Positions 1-6,872 of a stretch of 16,745 bases of DNA are shown piece after piece. Within the stretch, counting starts at the first letter, position 1; each line of letters begins with the position of its first letter. Both the position numbers and the translations under genes were made by a program. A model generated the notes under the pieces. It had not been told where the DNA came from, made no database searches, and worked only from the letters and a program-made list of their open reading frames with translations. The stretch covers positions 1 to 16,745 of the forward strand of contig CAMEGY010000002.1 in NCBI GenBank assembly GCA_945916625.1, in the 5' to 3' direction. The DNA is from an uncultured Anaerococcus sp. (GTDB lineage Bacteria > Bacillota_A > Clostridia > Tissierellales > Peptoniphilaceae).

Positions 1-1
1 G

Positions 2-1216
2 ATTAACACCTATGCTAGCCACGCTGATAGCCTAGGCTTTGTTACAAAAAATGTCTACGGGGTTTTAGAAAACAAAATCTATATAGACTATATGATTAGA
101 AAACTTTCTGATATCAGGCTTAAAAAAATCCACAAAAATGTGCTTACAATCCTTGAAATAGGAATATATAATATACACTTTTTAGAAACAAAGGATTATG
201 CCACAGTAGATAATTTGGTCGATTTAACTAAGGAAAAAAACAAGAGGTCAGCTGGCTTTGTAAACGCAATTTTAAGGAATTTCATAAGGGATGAGAAAGA
301 AGTTTCTACCATCTATGAAACTGATGATGTTAAAAGTCTTTCGATTAGGTATTCATTTCCAGAAGAGATTACTCGCTACATCTATGATTTTTATGGGATG
401 GAATATACCAAGGCCTACCTAAGAGATGCAAATAGGATAAAAGATATAAGTATCAGGATTAATAGGCTAAAAACCAATAAAGATGATCTTATTTCTCAAT
501 TAATAAATGAAGGTTTTCAAGTAAAAGAAGGAAGTATTTCTAAAAATAGCATAATTGTAGAAAACCCATCTGGACTTGCTGATAGCTTACTTTTTAAGGA
601 TGGCTACTTTACCATCCAGCAAGAGTCTTCAATGAAAGCTGTAGAGATCTTAAATCCTAAAAAGGGAACAAAGATTTTAGATTTATGTGCAGCGCCAGGT
701 ACAAAAACTTCTTATCTAGGTGAATGGACGGAAAACGAGTCAGAAATTATCGCAAATGATATATCTGAGGCTAAAAACGACCTAATATATGAAAATATAG
801 AAAGATTAGGTCTAAGAAATATAAGCCTAACAAACTATGATGCATCAACATTTGTAGAAGAGTTTTCAAATGAATTTGACTATGTTATGGTAGATGCTCC
901 TTGTTCCGGACTTGGAGTGGTAGGAAGAAAGCCAGAAATAAGATATAATAGAGACAAGGAAACGATTGTAAGATTAGCTAAGCTTCAAAAAGAAATACTT
1001 AACCAGGCCATAAAATACCTAAAGCCAGGCGGTTTTCTAGTTTACTCTACATGTACAATAGGACCTTTAGAAAATAGGGATAATTTTAAATATCTTTTAG
1101 ATATAAAAGAACTAGAACATATAAAAATCGATGGAAAAGACTTTATTGAATATAAAAGCTTTGAAGATATGACTGATGGATTTTTCATCAGCAAATTTAG
1201 GAAGATAAATGATTAG
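2..1216 (+). CDS. rsmB: 16S rRNA (cytosine-967-C5)-methyltransferase RsmB, 5' partial
   Basis: The reading frame is open from base 2 to the stop at 1214-1216 (404 visible residues), so the true start lies left of the window. The first in-frame ATG, at 92, is internal: residues encoded before it (VTKNVYGVLENKIYIDYMI) look like the NusB-like N-terminal RNA-binding domain of this family. The second half is a Rossmann methyltransferase with the SAM-binding loop LDLCAAPGTKTS. It has the two RNA m5C cysteines: the Pro-Cys of motif IV (PCSGLG, Cys codon 902-904) and the Thr-Cys of motif VI (STCTIGP, Cys codon 1052-1054), the latter expected to be the nucleophile. The family methylates C967 of 16S rRNA using S-adenosylmethionine. 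The stop overlaps the rlmN start by 8 bases, the usual Firmicute order after fmt. Confident; only the length is unknown. Confidence 0.95.
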   Translation: MNTYASHADSLGFVTKNVYGVLENKIYIDYMIRKLSDIRLKKIHKNVLTILEIGIYNIHFLETKDYATVDNLVDLTKEKNKRSAGFVNAILRNFIRDEKEVSTIYETDDVKSLSIRYSFPEEITRYIYDFYGMEYTKAYLRDANRIKDISIRINRLKTNKDDLISQLINEGFQVKEGSISKNSIIVENPSGLADSLLFKDGYFTIQQESSMKAVEILNPKKGTKILDLCAAPGTKTSYLGEWTENESEIIANDISEAKNDLIYENIERLGLRNISLTNYDASTFVEEFSNEFDYVMVDAPCSGLGVVGRKPEIRYNRDKETIVRLAKLQKEILNQAIKYLKPGGFLVYSTCTIGPLENRDNFKYLLDIKELEHIKIDGKDFIEYKSFEDMTDGFFISKFRKIND

Positions 1217-2231
1217 TATAAACGATAAAACTATAGAAGAAATTGAAGAATTATTTAAGGAAAAGTCCTACCAAAAATTTAGGGCCAAGCAAATCTTTAG
1301 GTCCCTGCATGTAAATAGGTTAAATGACTTCGATCAGATGACAGACCTACCCCTGACTATGAGAGAAGAGCTTAAGAAGGACTTTAAGATTGATGGTCTA
1401 AAAGTCTTAAAAACTTACGAGTCAAAAGTAGATTCTACAAAAAAATACCTACTAGAACTAGATGATAAAAATATAGTAGAAGCTGTTTACATGGACTACA
1501 ATAATAGGTCTACAATCTGTATTTCAAGCCAAGTTGGTTGTAGGATGGGATGTACTTTTTGCGCATCTACCAAAAAGGGACTTACAAGAAATATGACTGT
1601 ATCAGAGCTTATAGAACAAGTTTACCTCTTAGAAAGGTTAAATGAACCTATTTCAAACATTGTAATAATGGGAATTGGTGAGCCTTTAGATAATTTTTCA
1701 AATATCAAAAAATTTATAGAAGTAATAACAGACCCAAAGGGTAGAAATCTATCGCATAGGTCTATAACACTTTCTACATCAGGTCTTAGTCCAAAGATAA
1801 AAGAACTTGCAGATACTGGTCTTGACGTAAATTTAGCCGTAAGTCTACACTATGCGGACGATAAAAAACGTGCCCAATATATGCCAATTGCCAAAAGATA
1901 TGCTATAAAATCTTTAATTGAGGCAACAGATTATTATTTTGATAAAACTGGCCGCAGGGTTTCTTTTGAATATGTGGTAATTGATAAGGTAAATAATTTA
2001 AATGAAGATGTGGAAAATCTCCACGGTCTACTTTTTGGTAAAAATGTTCATATCAATCTTATTCCCCTAAATCCAATCGAGGAATTTGACCACAAAAAAC
2101 CAGGTGCTAGAGTCCTTGAGGACTTTAAAGAAAGACTAACAAGAAGAGGCCTAAACGCAACAATAAGAAGGTCCATGGGGCAAGATATAGATGCCTCATG
2201 CGGTCAGCTTAGAAATAATTATGCGAGGTAA
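1209..2231 (+). CDS. rlmN: Dual-specificity 23S rRNA/tRNA adenine-C2 methyltransferase RlmN
   Basis: Radical-SAM enzyme of 340 residues, normal for RlmN, which methylates C2 of A2503 in 23S rRNA and A37 in some tRNAs. The 4Fe-4S/SAM motif CRMGCTFC places the cluster cysteines at 111, 115 and 118. The two further cysteines of the ping-pong mechanism are also visible: C104 (in STICISS), seven residues before the cluster, and C331 (in DIDASCGQLR) near the C terminus, matching C118 and C355 of the E. coli enzyme. GIGEPLDN is the conserved segment after the cluster. The ATG at 1209 sits inside the end of rsmB (ATGATTAG), with a TTAGGAAG-like ribosome binding site just upstream, so translation is probably coupled. 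An oxygen-labile cluster fits an anaerobe. All key residues are present. Confidence 0.97.
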   Translation: MISINDKTIEEIEELFKEKSYQKFRAKQIFRSLHVNRLNDFDQMTDLPLTMREELKKDFKIDGLKVLKTYESKVDSTKKYLLELDDKNIVEAVYMDYNNRSTICISSQVGCRMGCTFCASTKKGLTRNMTVSELIEQVYLLERLNEPISNIVIMGIGEPLDNFSNIKKFIEVITDPKGRNLSHRSITLSTSGLSPKIKELADTGLDVNLAVSLHYADDKKRAQYMPIAKRYAIKSLIEATDYYFDKTGRRVSFEYVVIDKVNNLNEDVENLHGLLFGKNVHINLIPLNPIEEFDHKKPGARVLEDFKERLTRRGLNATIRRSMGQDIDASCGQLRNNYAR

Positions 2232-2233
2232 GG

Positions 2234-2959
2234 ATGAAATTTAGTACGATTACAAATATTGGCAAAATTAGAAAAGAAAATGAAGATTCCTTTTCTAATA
2301 TTAGCCAAGGAGACTTAGATTTTTTTATAGTAGCAGATGGAATGGGAGGTCATAGTAAGGGTGATCTAGCAAGCAAGCTTGCCGTAAATCTTTTTATAGA
2401 ATATATAAAAAAGGCAGATATAAGTTCTTATGATTCCTATACTAAACTTCTTGAAGAGGCTATATTTTTTGCCAATGAAGAAATATATAAACTATCGCAA
2501 AAAGAAGAAGATATCAAGATGGGCACAACCGTAGTTTGCCTATGCATTGATAATAAAAATAAGGTCTACCACCTAACCCACTTAGGGGATTCTAGGGCTT
2601 ATATTTACAGAAACAATCACCTAGAACTTTTAACACGCGACCACTCCTTGGTAAATGATCTTTTAGATAGTGGTTCAATTACCCAAGATGAGGCAGATAA
2701 CTTTATAAATAAATCTGCAATCACAAGGGCTGTAGGTACTGAAATTAACATTGTGCCAGAAAGTAAGACTCTGGATATGGATAAGGGTGATATTGTCCTT
2801 ATGGTTACCGACGGTTTAACAAATGAATTGACAGATGAAAAGATAGAAGAAATAGTAAAAGATCAGTCAGATCCCTATCAGATTTCTACCAGGCTTATAG
2901 AAGAAGCCATAAATCATGGTGGTAGGGATAATATTACTGTGACCACAATTTTACTATAA
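2234..2959 (+). CDS. prpC: PP2C-type Ser/Thr protein phosphatase, partner of PrkC
   Basis: A 241-residue PPM/PP2C phosphatase of the Stp1/PrpC type, about the family's usual length. It removes phosphate from Ser/Thr (often Thr) in the cytoplasm and opposes the adjacent kinase. Metal-binding and signature motifs appear in order: RKENEDS (D18), VADGMGGH (D35, G36), THLGDSRAY, TRDHS, VTDGLTNE and the C-terminal GGRDNITV, which supplies the last metal-binding Asp. No signal peptide or membrane segment is seen. The start is two bases after the rlmN stop, and its ribosome binding site (AGGTAAGG) lies inside the end of rlmN. The kinase gene begins 9 bases after the stop, so phosphatase and kinase are made from one message. 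Known substrates in B. subtilis include the kinase itself and the RsgA homologue CpgA; those partners are inferred here from conserved linkage. Confidence 0.96.
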   Translation: MKFSTITNIGKIRKENEDSFSNISQGDLDFFIVADGMGGHSKGDLASKLAVNLFIEYIKKADISSYDSYTKLLEEAIFFANEEIYKLSQKEEDIKMGTTVVCLCIDNKNKVYHLTHLGDSRAYIYRNNHLELLTRDHSLVNDLLDSGSITQDEADNFINKSAITRAVGTEINIVPESKTLDMDKGDIVLMVTDGLTNELTDEKIEEIVKDQSDPYQISTRLIEEAINHGGRDNITVTTILL

Positions 2960-2968
2960 GAGGTTGTT

Positions 2969-4912
2969 ATGGATACGATACTATTAGATAATAGATATGA
3001 GATTATAAAAGAAATAGGCGTAGGAGGTATGGCCAAGGTCTACAAGGCCAAGGACAGACTATTAGGTAGGTTTGTTGCTATAAAGGTTTTAAAAGACCAA
3101 TACGCCGAAGATGATGAATTTGCTAAAAAATTTGAAAATGAAGCCCAATCAGCGGCAAGACTATCCCATGTAAATATTGTAAATGTATACGATATTGGAA
3201 AAGATATGCTAAATGGCAAACTAATCCAATACATAGTTATGGAATATGTAGAAGGTGAGACCTTAAAAGATCTTATAGATCGTGAAAAGGTCCTTGAAAA
3301 TCATGATATAATTGATTATTCAACACAAATTGCCCAAGCCTTAAAATCAGCCCATGATTCTGGCATAGTTCACAGGGATATCAAACCACAAAATATTTTG
3401 ATAGATAAATTTGGACTTTGCAAGGTAACAGACTTTGGTATAGCAAGAGTATCATCAAATGCCACCATAACTTATACAAGTTCAATCCTAGGTACAGTCC
3501 ACTATATTTCCCCTGAACAAGCCAAGGGTAAGATTGTTGATTTAAAATCTGATCTTTATTCTCTTGGGGCAGTCATGTATGAAATGGCAACAGGTAAGGT
3601 GCCTTTTGATGCAGATAATTCTGTAGGTATAGCGGTGATGCATATCCAGGATGATCCAGTTCCTCCAAGGGAATTAAATCCAAATCTTTCAAAACATCTT
3701 AATTATATAATTATGAAGCTACTTAAAAAAGATCCAACTGAGAGATTCCAAAACGCAACAGAGCTCATAGAAGCCCTAGACGATGAAACCTTAGTTAGAG
3801 GCGAAGAAAGCTTTGAAGATACAGCAAGAATTCCTATAGTTGTACCAAAAAAAGAAAAAGAAGTCATCCATGATGACTATGAAGACGAAAAAGAATCAGT
3901 CTATGTATCAGCTGGTGAAAAAAAAATCAAAAATAAGAAAAAGAAAAATCCAATAAAAATTTGGCCTTTGGCTTTCCTAGCTTTTATCTTGGTTGCATCA
4001 GTTTATTTCTTTAGTAATAGGATGAATTCTGACGAAATAGAAATACCAACAGTTGTAAATTTAACTGAAGAACAAGCGGTAAGTCAGCTTGAAAGAAGAG
4101 GTTTTAGAGCAAATATTTCGAGAAACGCAGAAAGTGATGAGTACGAAAAGGGCAAGGTTATGAGCCAAGATCCAGAAGCATCCACCAAGGCCAAAAAAGG
4201 TACTATAGTAAACCTTGTAATATCTTCCGGTAGAGAAGTTAGGGTGCCTGAACTTAAGAATATGAACCTAAGCCAAGCAGAAGAAACCCTAAAAGAAGTG
4301 GGCCTAAAGCTAGGTACCACATCTACGGATTATTCAAACTCAGTCGAAAAAGATCTGGTAATAAGACAAGTTCCTTCATCAAACACATCAGTACAGGCTG
4401 GTACAGAAGTCAATTTAGTAATATCTGTAGGCAAGGAAGATACTACAGAAATTGTAAAGGTAGGAAACTATATAGGTATGGCTGAACAAGATGCCATAAA
4501 TGCAGCAAGAAATAATAGTTTAAGGGTAAGAAATGTTGACTACCAATACTCAACTGACACTCAAAAAGGTCTTGTAATGAGCCAGTCTATAGGATCAGGT
4601 ACTGAAGTTGCAGAAGATTCAGCTATTGACTTTGTAATTTCTCTAGGAGAAGAAGAAAAAGAAAAAGAGCCTTCCCCAGATAGAGAAGTTGAAATTAGGC
4701 TAAATGTAGCAAGTGAAAACGAAAACTTCAACGTAAAAGTATACAAAGTCGATCAAAATGGCCAACAAACAGACCTACTATACAACGACTACCACACAAA
4801 AACCGACCTAAACGAAGAAGGAATCTTAGTTCTAAAATTTATATCTACATCAGGTACAAGTGTTGAAGTCCAAGTCGATGACGAATCTTATGGAGTATAT
4901 CAGGTTAACTAA
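2969..4912 (+). CDS. prkC: Membrane Ser/Thr protein kinase with three PASTA domains
   Basis: A 647-residue PrkC/PknB/Stk1-type kinase. The cytoplasmic Hanks-type domain spans about residues 10-270: glycine loop GVGGMAKVY (17-25), K39 in VAIK, catalytic D137 in HRDIKPQN, DFG at 155-157, and a Thr-rich activation loop ending in GTVHYISPEQA. A Lys-rich juxtamembrane linker (about 290-330) leads to one membrane segment (about 331-349, starting WPLAFLAFILV). Outside the cell follow three PASTA repeats (about 357-421, 422-489, 490-562), which in the family bind muropeptides or lipid II. A final beta-rich tail (about 565-647) is not PASTA-like and I cannot name it. The stop overlaps the rsgA start (TAATG). 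Three PASTA units match B. subtilis PrkC. The last ~80 codons use more C-ending codons than the kinase part. Family assignment is certain; the ligand is inferred. Confidence 0.97.
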   Translation: MDTILLDNRYEIIKEIGVGGMAKVYKAKDRLLGRFVAIKVLKDQYAEDDEFAKKFENEAQSAARLSHVNIVNVYDIGKDMLNGKLIQYIVMEYVEGETLKDLIDREKVLENHDIIDYSTQIAQALKSAHDSGIVHRDIKPQNILIDKFGLCKVTDFGIARVSSNATITYTSSILGTVHYISPEQAKGKIVDLKSDLYSLGAVMYEMATGKVPFDADNSVGIAVMHIQDDPVPPRELNPNLSKHLNYIIMKLLKKDPTERFQNATELIEALDDETLVRGEESFEDTARIPIVVPKKEKEVIHDDYEDEKESVYVSAGEKKIKNKKKKNPIKIWPLAFLAFILVASVYFFSNRMNSDEIEIPTVVNLTEEQAVSQLERRGFRANISRNAESDEYEKGKVMSQDPEASTKAKKGTIVNLVISSGREVRVPELKNMNLSQAEETLKEVGLKLGTTSTDYSNSVEKDLVIRQVPSSNTSVQAGTEVNLVISVGKEDTTEIVKVGNYIGMAEQDAINAARNNSLRVRNVDYQYSTDTQKGLVMSQSIGSGTEVAEDSAIDFVISLGEEEKEKEPSPDREVEIRLNVASENENFNVKVYKVDQNGQQTDLLYNDYHTKTDLNEEGILVLKFISTSGTSVEVQVDDESYGVYQVN

Positions 4913-5781
4913 TGATTGCAAAAATAATTAAAAGCCAAAAAGAAATTTATTATGTAGATACAAAGGAAAAAGTATATATGGCCAAGGCTAGGGGGAATTT
5001 TAGGGTAAGAGATAAAAAACCCCTAGTTGGAGATAATGTTGGGATAGACATATTAGAAGACAATAAGGCCTATATAACAAAACTTCTTCCAAGAAAAAAC
5101 ACAATCAAAAGACCAAATATAGCAAATATCGACCAACTGTTGGTCTTTGTTACTATAAATGATCCGCCACTTAATCTTTTCAACCTTGATAAATACTTAG
5201 CCATGTGCGAGTATTTGGACATAGAAGTTGTTATAATTATAAGTAAAATTGATATAGCAAGTGACGAAAAAATTGAAAACCTAGCGGCAACTTACAAAAA
5301 TATTGGCTATGAAATTCTTCTTATAGATAACTACAATGATTTTCCAAAAGATAGGGTGGATAAGATCCTAAAAGGAAAGACTTCTGCAGTATCAGGGGCA
5401 TCAGGTGTTGGTAAATCAACCTTCTTATCAAACTTAATTGATAGGCAAATAGAGATAGGATCTATAAGTGAGAAATCAAAACGAGGAAAAAATACCACCC
5501 GCCATACAGAAATTTTTAGGCTAAGCGAGGATACTTTCCTATTTGACACGCCAGGCTTTGATTCCTTTGACCTAGATTTTTTAGAAGATGAAAATGAACT
5601 AAAAAACACTTTCGTAGAATTTAGAAATAGGGACTGCAAGTTTAAAGATTGCAACCATATCAACGAACCTGATTGTAGGGTCAAAGAAGAACTAGAAAAG
5701 GGTATAATTTCAGAAACGAGATACAAAAATTATATCCAATTATTTGAAGAACTAAAACAAAGGAGACTAAATAAATGGTAA
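4912..5781 (+). CDS. rsgA: Ribosome small-subunit GTPase RsgA (circularly permuted)
   Basis: A 289-residue GTPase that acts late in 30S maturation, binding the subunit and leaving on GTP hydrolysis. The layout is OB-fold (about 1-65), permuted G domain, then a zinc finger. Because the domain is permuted, the G4-like motif SKID (111-114) precedes the P-loop GASGVGKST (162-170), then TTRHTE (switch I) and DTPGFDS (G3). The zinc ligands are C242, C247, H249 and C255 in CKFKDCNH...C. G4 starts with Ser rather than Asn, a variation I believe is tolerated in RsgA proteins. The start codon shares one base with the prkC stop. B. subtilis CpgA, the orthologue, is a reported PrkC/PrpC substrate, so the three adjacent genes may be one signalling unit. 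The stop overlaps rpe by 7 bases. Confidence 0.96.
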   Translation: MIAKIIKSQKEIYYVDTKEKVYMAKARGNFRVRDKKPLVGDNVGIDILEDNKAYITKLLPRKNTIKRPNIANIDQLLVFVTINDPPLNLFNLDKYLAMCEYLDIEVVIIISKIDIASDEKIENLAATYKNIGYEILLIDNYNDFPKDRVDKILKGKTSAVSGASGVGKSTFLSNLIDRQIEIGSISEKSKRGKNTTRHTEIFRLSEDTFLFDTPGFDSFDLDFLEDENELKNTFVEFRNRDCKFKDCNHINEPDCRVKEELEKGIISETRYKNYIQLFEELKQRRLNKW

Positions 5782-6434
5782 AATTATCGCCATCAATTCT
5801 TTCAGCAAATTTCGCAAATTTACAAAAAGATTTAGACGAGACCAAGGGTACTGGACTTGAACTTCTTCATATAGATGTCATGGATGGTATATTTGTACCA
5901 AATATCTCCTTTGCTTTTAAGGTGATATCAGATATAAGAGATAGAAATGATTACTTTTTCGATACTCACCTTATGATAGAAGAGCCAATTAGGTATATAG
6001 AAGATTTCAAAAAGGCAGGATCTGATAGGATTACTGTCCACTACGAGGCGTGCAAGGACCTAAGAGAAACCTTATCTGCTATAAAAAAAGCAGGGATGGA
6101 AGTGGGCTTGACATCTAAACCTGAAACAGATCCAAAAGAGCTTTTAGAATACTTTGACCAAATTGATTTGATTTTGGTTATGAGTGTAAAGCCTGGATTT
6201 GGTGGGCAAAAGTTCATGGAAGAAACAAAAGAGACTATGGCCCTATATAGGGAATATATAGATAAAAATAATCTTGATATCAAAATCCAAGTGGATGGAG
6301 GAATCAAGACAGAGAATGTAAGAGAGGTCCTAGACCTAGGAGTTGATGAGATTGTGTCAGGATCTGATATATTCGGTAAGGATATAAAGGAACAGATTAA
6401 TCTCTACCACGAAATATTTAAAGAATACGAATAA
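5775..6434 (+). CDS. rpe: Ribulose-phosphate 3-epimerase
   Basis: A 219-residue TIM-barrel enzyme that interconverts ribulose 5-phosphate and xylulose 5-phosphate in the cytosolic non-oxidative pentose phosphate pathway. Conserved motifs: SPSILSANFANL at the N terminus, HIDVMDG with metal-site H32 and D34, THLMIEEP with H65, VMSVKPGFGGQ at the loop over the active site, QVDGGI with D174, and the phosphate-binding SGSDIFG near the end. The start lies inside the last codons of rsgA, with a good AAAGGAG site at 5759-5765. In many Firmicutes rpe is followed by thiN (thiamine pyrophosphokinase). Here it is the last gene of the operon, followed 3 bases after the stop by a strong terminator. All expected catalytic residues are present. 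Confidence 0.97.
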   Translation: MVKLSPSILSANFANLQKDLDETKGTGLELLHIDVMDGIFVPNISFAFKVISDIRDRNDYFFDTHLMIEEPIRYIEDFKKAGSDRITVHYEACKDLRETLSAIKKAGMEVGLTSKPETDPKELLEYFDQIDLILVMSVKPGFGGQKFMEETKETMALYREYIDKNNLDIKIQVDGGIKTENVREVLDLGVDEIVSGSDIFGKDIKEQINLYHEIFKEYE

Positions 6435-6437
6435 AAC

Positions 6438-6480
6438 AATAGCAGGTAGATGACAAAAATCATCTACCTGCTATTTTTCT
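6438..6480 (+). terminator. Rho-independent terminator of the rsmB-rpe operon
   Basis: A perfect 16-bp inverted repeat (6438-6453 with 6460-6475, core AGCAGGTAGATGA) with a 6-base loop (CAAAAA) is followed by TTTTTCT. It begins three bases after the rpe stop, the expected place to end the operon. On the opposite strand the hairpin is followed by only four U residues (GUUUUA), so it may be a weak terminator in that direction too. Confidence 0.93.
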
Positions 6481-6484
6481 GGAA

Positions 6485-6511
6485 TTAAAAAACTGACCAT
6501 TCGGCCAGTTT
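6485..6511 (-). terminator. Rho-independent terminator of rpmB
   Basis: Read on the minus strand, the sequence is AACTGGCC-GAAT-GGTCAGTT followed by six T residues in all. The stem (6503-6511 with 6490-6498) is complete if one G-U pair is allowed (6505/6496). On the plus strand the same position is an A-C mismatch, which shows the hairpin is built to work in minus-strand RNA. It lies about 35 bases past the rpmB stop. Confidence 0.85.
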
Positions 6512-6545
6512 AAAAATTTTTAATTTAGTACTAAACTAAAAAAGC

Positions 6546-6734
6546 TTAAGCTTTTTCTACTTTTCCACTTTTAATACATTTTGTACAAGCGTTAATAGTT
6601 TTTGGAGTGCCATCAACAACAGCTTTTATTTTGTGCACGTTTGCTTTAAAAGTTCTGTTAATTTGTCTATGTGAGAATGTTACAGACTTACCACTTGCTG
6701 TACCTTTGCCACATATATCGCATGCTCTTGCCAT
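6546..6734 (-). CDS. rpmB: Large-subunit ribosomal protein L28 (bL28), zinc-ribbon form
   Basis: A 62-residue protein, the normal bL28 length, a structural component of the 50S subunit. It starts MARACDICGKG and contains the family's typical SHRQINRTFKANVHK segment. Two CxxC pairs (C5/C8 and C50/C53) make it the zinc-binding (C+) version; some bacteria carry a paralogue without cysteines that is used under zinc shortage. It is the only minus-strand gene in the window and stands alone, with its own sigma-A-like promoter, an almost perfect Shine-Dalgarno (minus-strand AGGAGGAGGT, 6741-6750) six bases before the ATG, and its own terminator. A single-gene unit with such signals fits a highly expressed ribosomal protein. 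A plus-strand open frame across the same bases is a shadow. Confidence 0.97.
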   Translation of the reverse strand: MARACDICGKGTASGKSVTFSHRQINRTFKANVHKIKAVVDGTPKTINACTKCIKSGKVEKA

Positions 6735-6740
6735 ATTTAC

Positions 6741-6750
6741 ACCTCCTCCT
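6741..6750 (-). promoter_or_regulatory. Very strong ribosome binding site of rpmB
   Basis: The minus-strand sequence AGGAGGAGGT lies six bases before the rpmB ATG. It is a near-full complement of the 16S rRNA 3' end and much stronger than the sites of the operon genes, many of which rely on overlap with the gene before. Confidence 0.85.
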
Positions 6751-6777
6751 TATTCATCTTTATTATTCTACCAAAGT

Positions 6778-6806
6778 TTTATAAAAATTACAAATTTTTT
6801 AGGCAA
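6778..6806 (-). promoter_or_regulatory. Sigma-A-type promoter for rpmB
   Basis: On the minus strand a -35 hexamer TTGCCT (6801-6806) and a -10 hexamer TATAAA (6778-6783) are separated by exactly 17 bases of A/T-rich spacer. The predicted start near 6771 gives a leader of about 36 bases, with no room for a riboswitch or a long r-protein leader. Position and spacing support the call; it is unproven. Confidence 0.7.
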
Positions 6807-6833
6807 GTTTTTAAGAGAGATTCTTTTTCAAAA

Positions 6834-6842
6834 TGGTATAGT
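6834..6842 (+). promoter_or_regulatory. Extended -10 promoter for the murB transcription unit
   Basis: TGGTATAGT is a TGn-extended -10 element. No good -35 hexamer is found 16-18 bases upstream, which extended -10 promoters tolerate. The predicted start near 6849 gives a leader of about 24 bases before the murB ATG, which has an AAAGGAG site at 6861-6867. A second -10-like hexamer, TATGAT, lies at 6846-6851. This promoter is back to back with that of rpmB in a 138-base divergent gap that holds nothing else I can identify. Confidence 0.5.
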
Positions 6843-6872
6843 AATTATGATAAAAGACACAAAGGAGAAAAA

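Noticed and set aside
92..94. ATG at 92 as the start of rsmB
   Set aside because: The frame is open back to the window edge, and the upstream residues belong to the NusB-like domain of RsmB, so this methionine is internal.
4037..4655. Repeats in the 3' half of prkC
   Set aside because: These are the three PASTA domains, similar at protein level only; there is no DNA-level tandem repeat.
5242..5253. RsgA G4 motif SKID in place of NKxD as a sign of a broken GTPase
   Set aside because: Ser or Thr in the first position is, to my knowledge, seen in functional RsgA/YloQ proteins, and all other G motifs and zinc ligands are intact.
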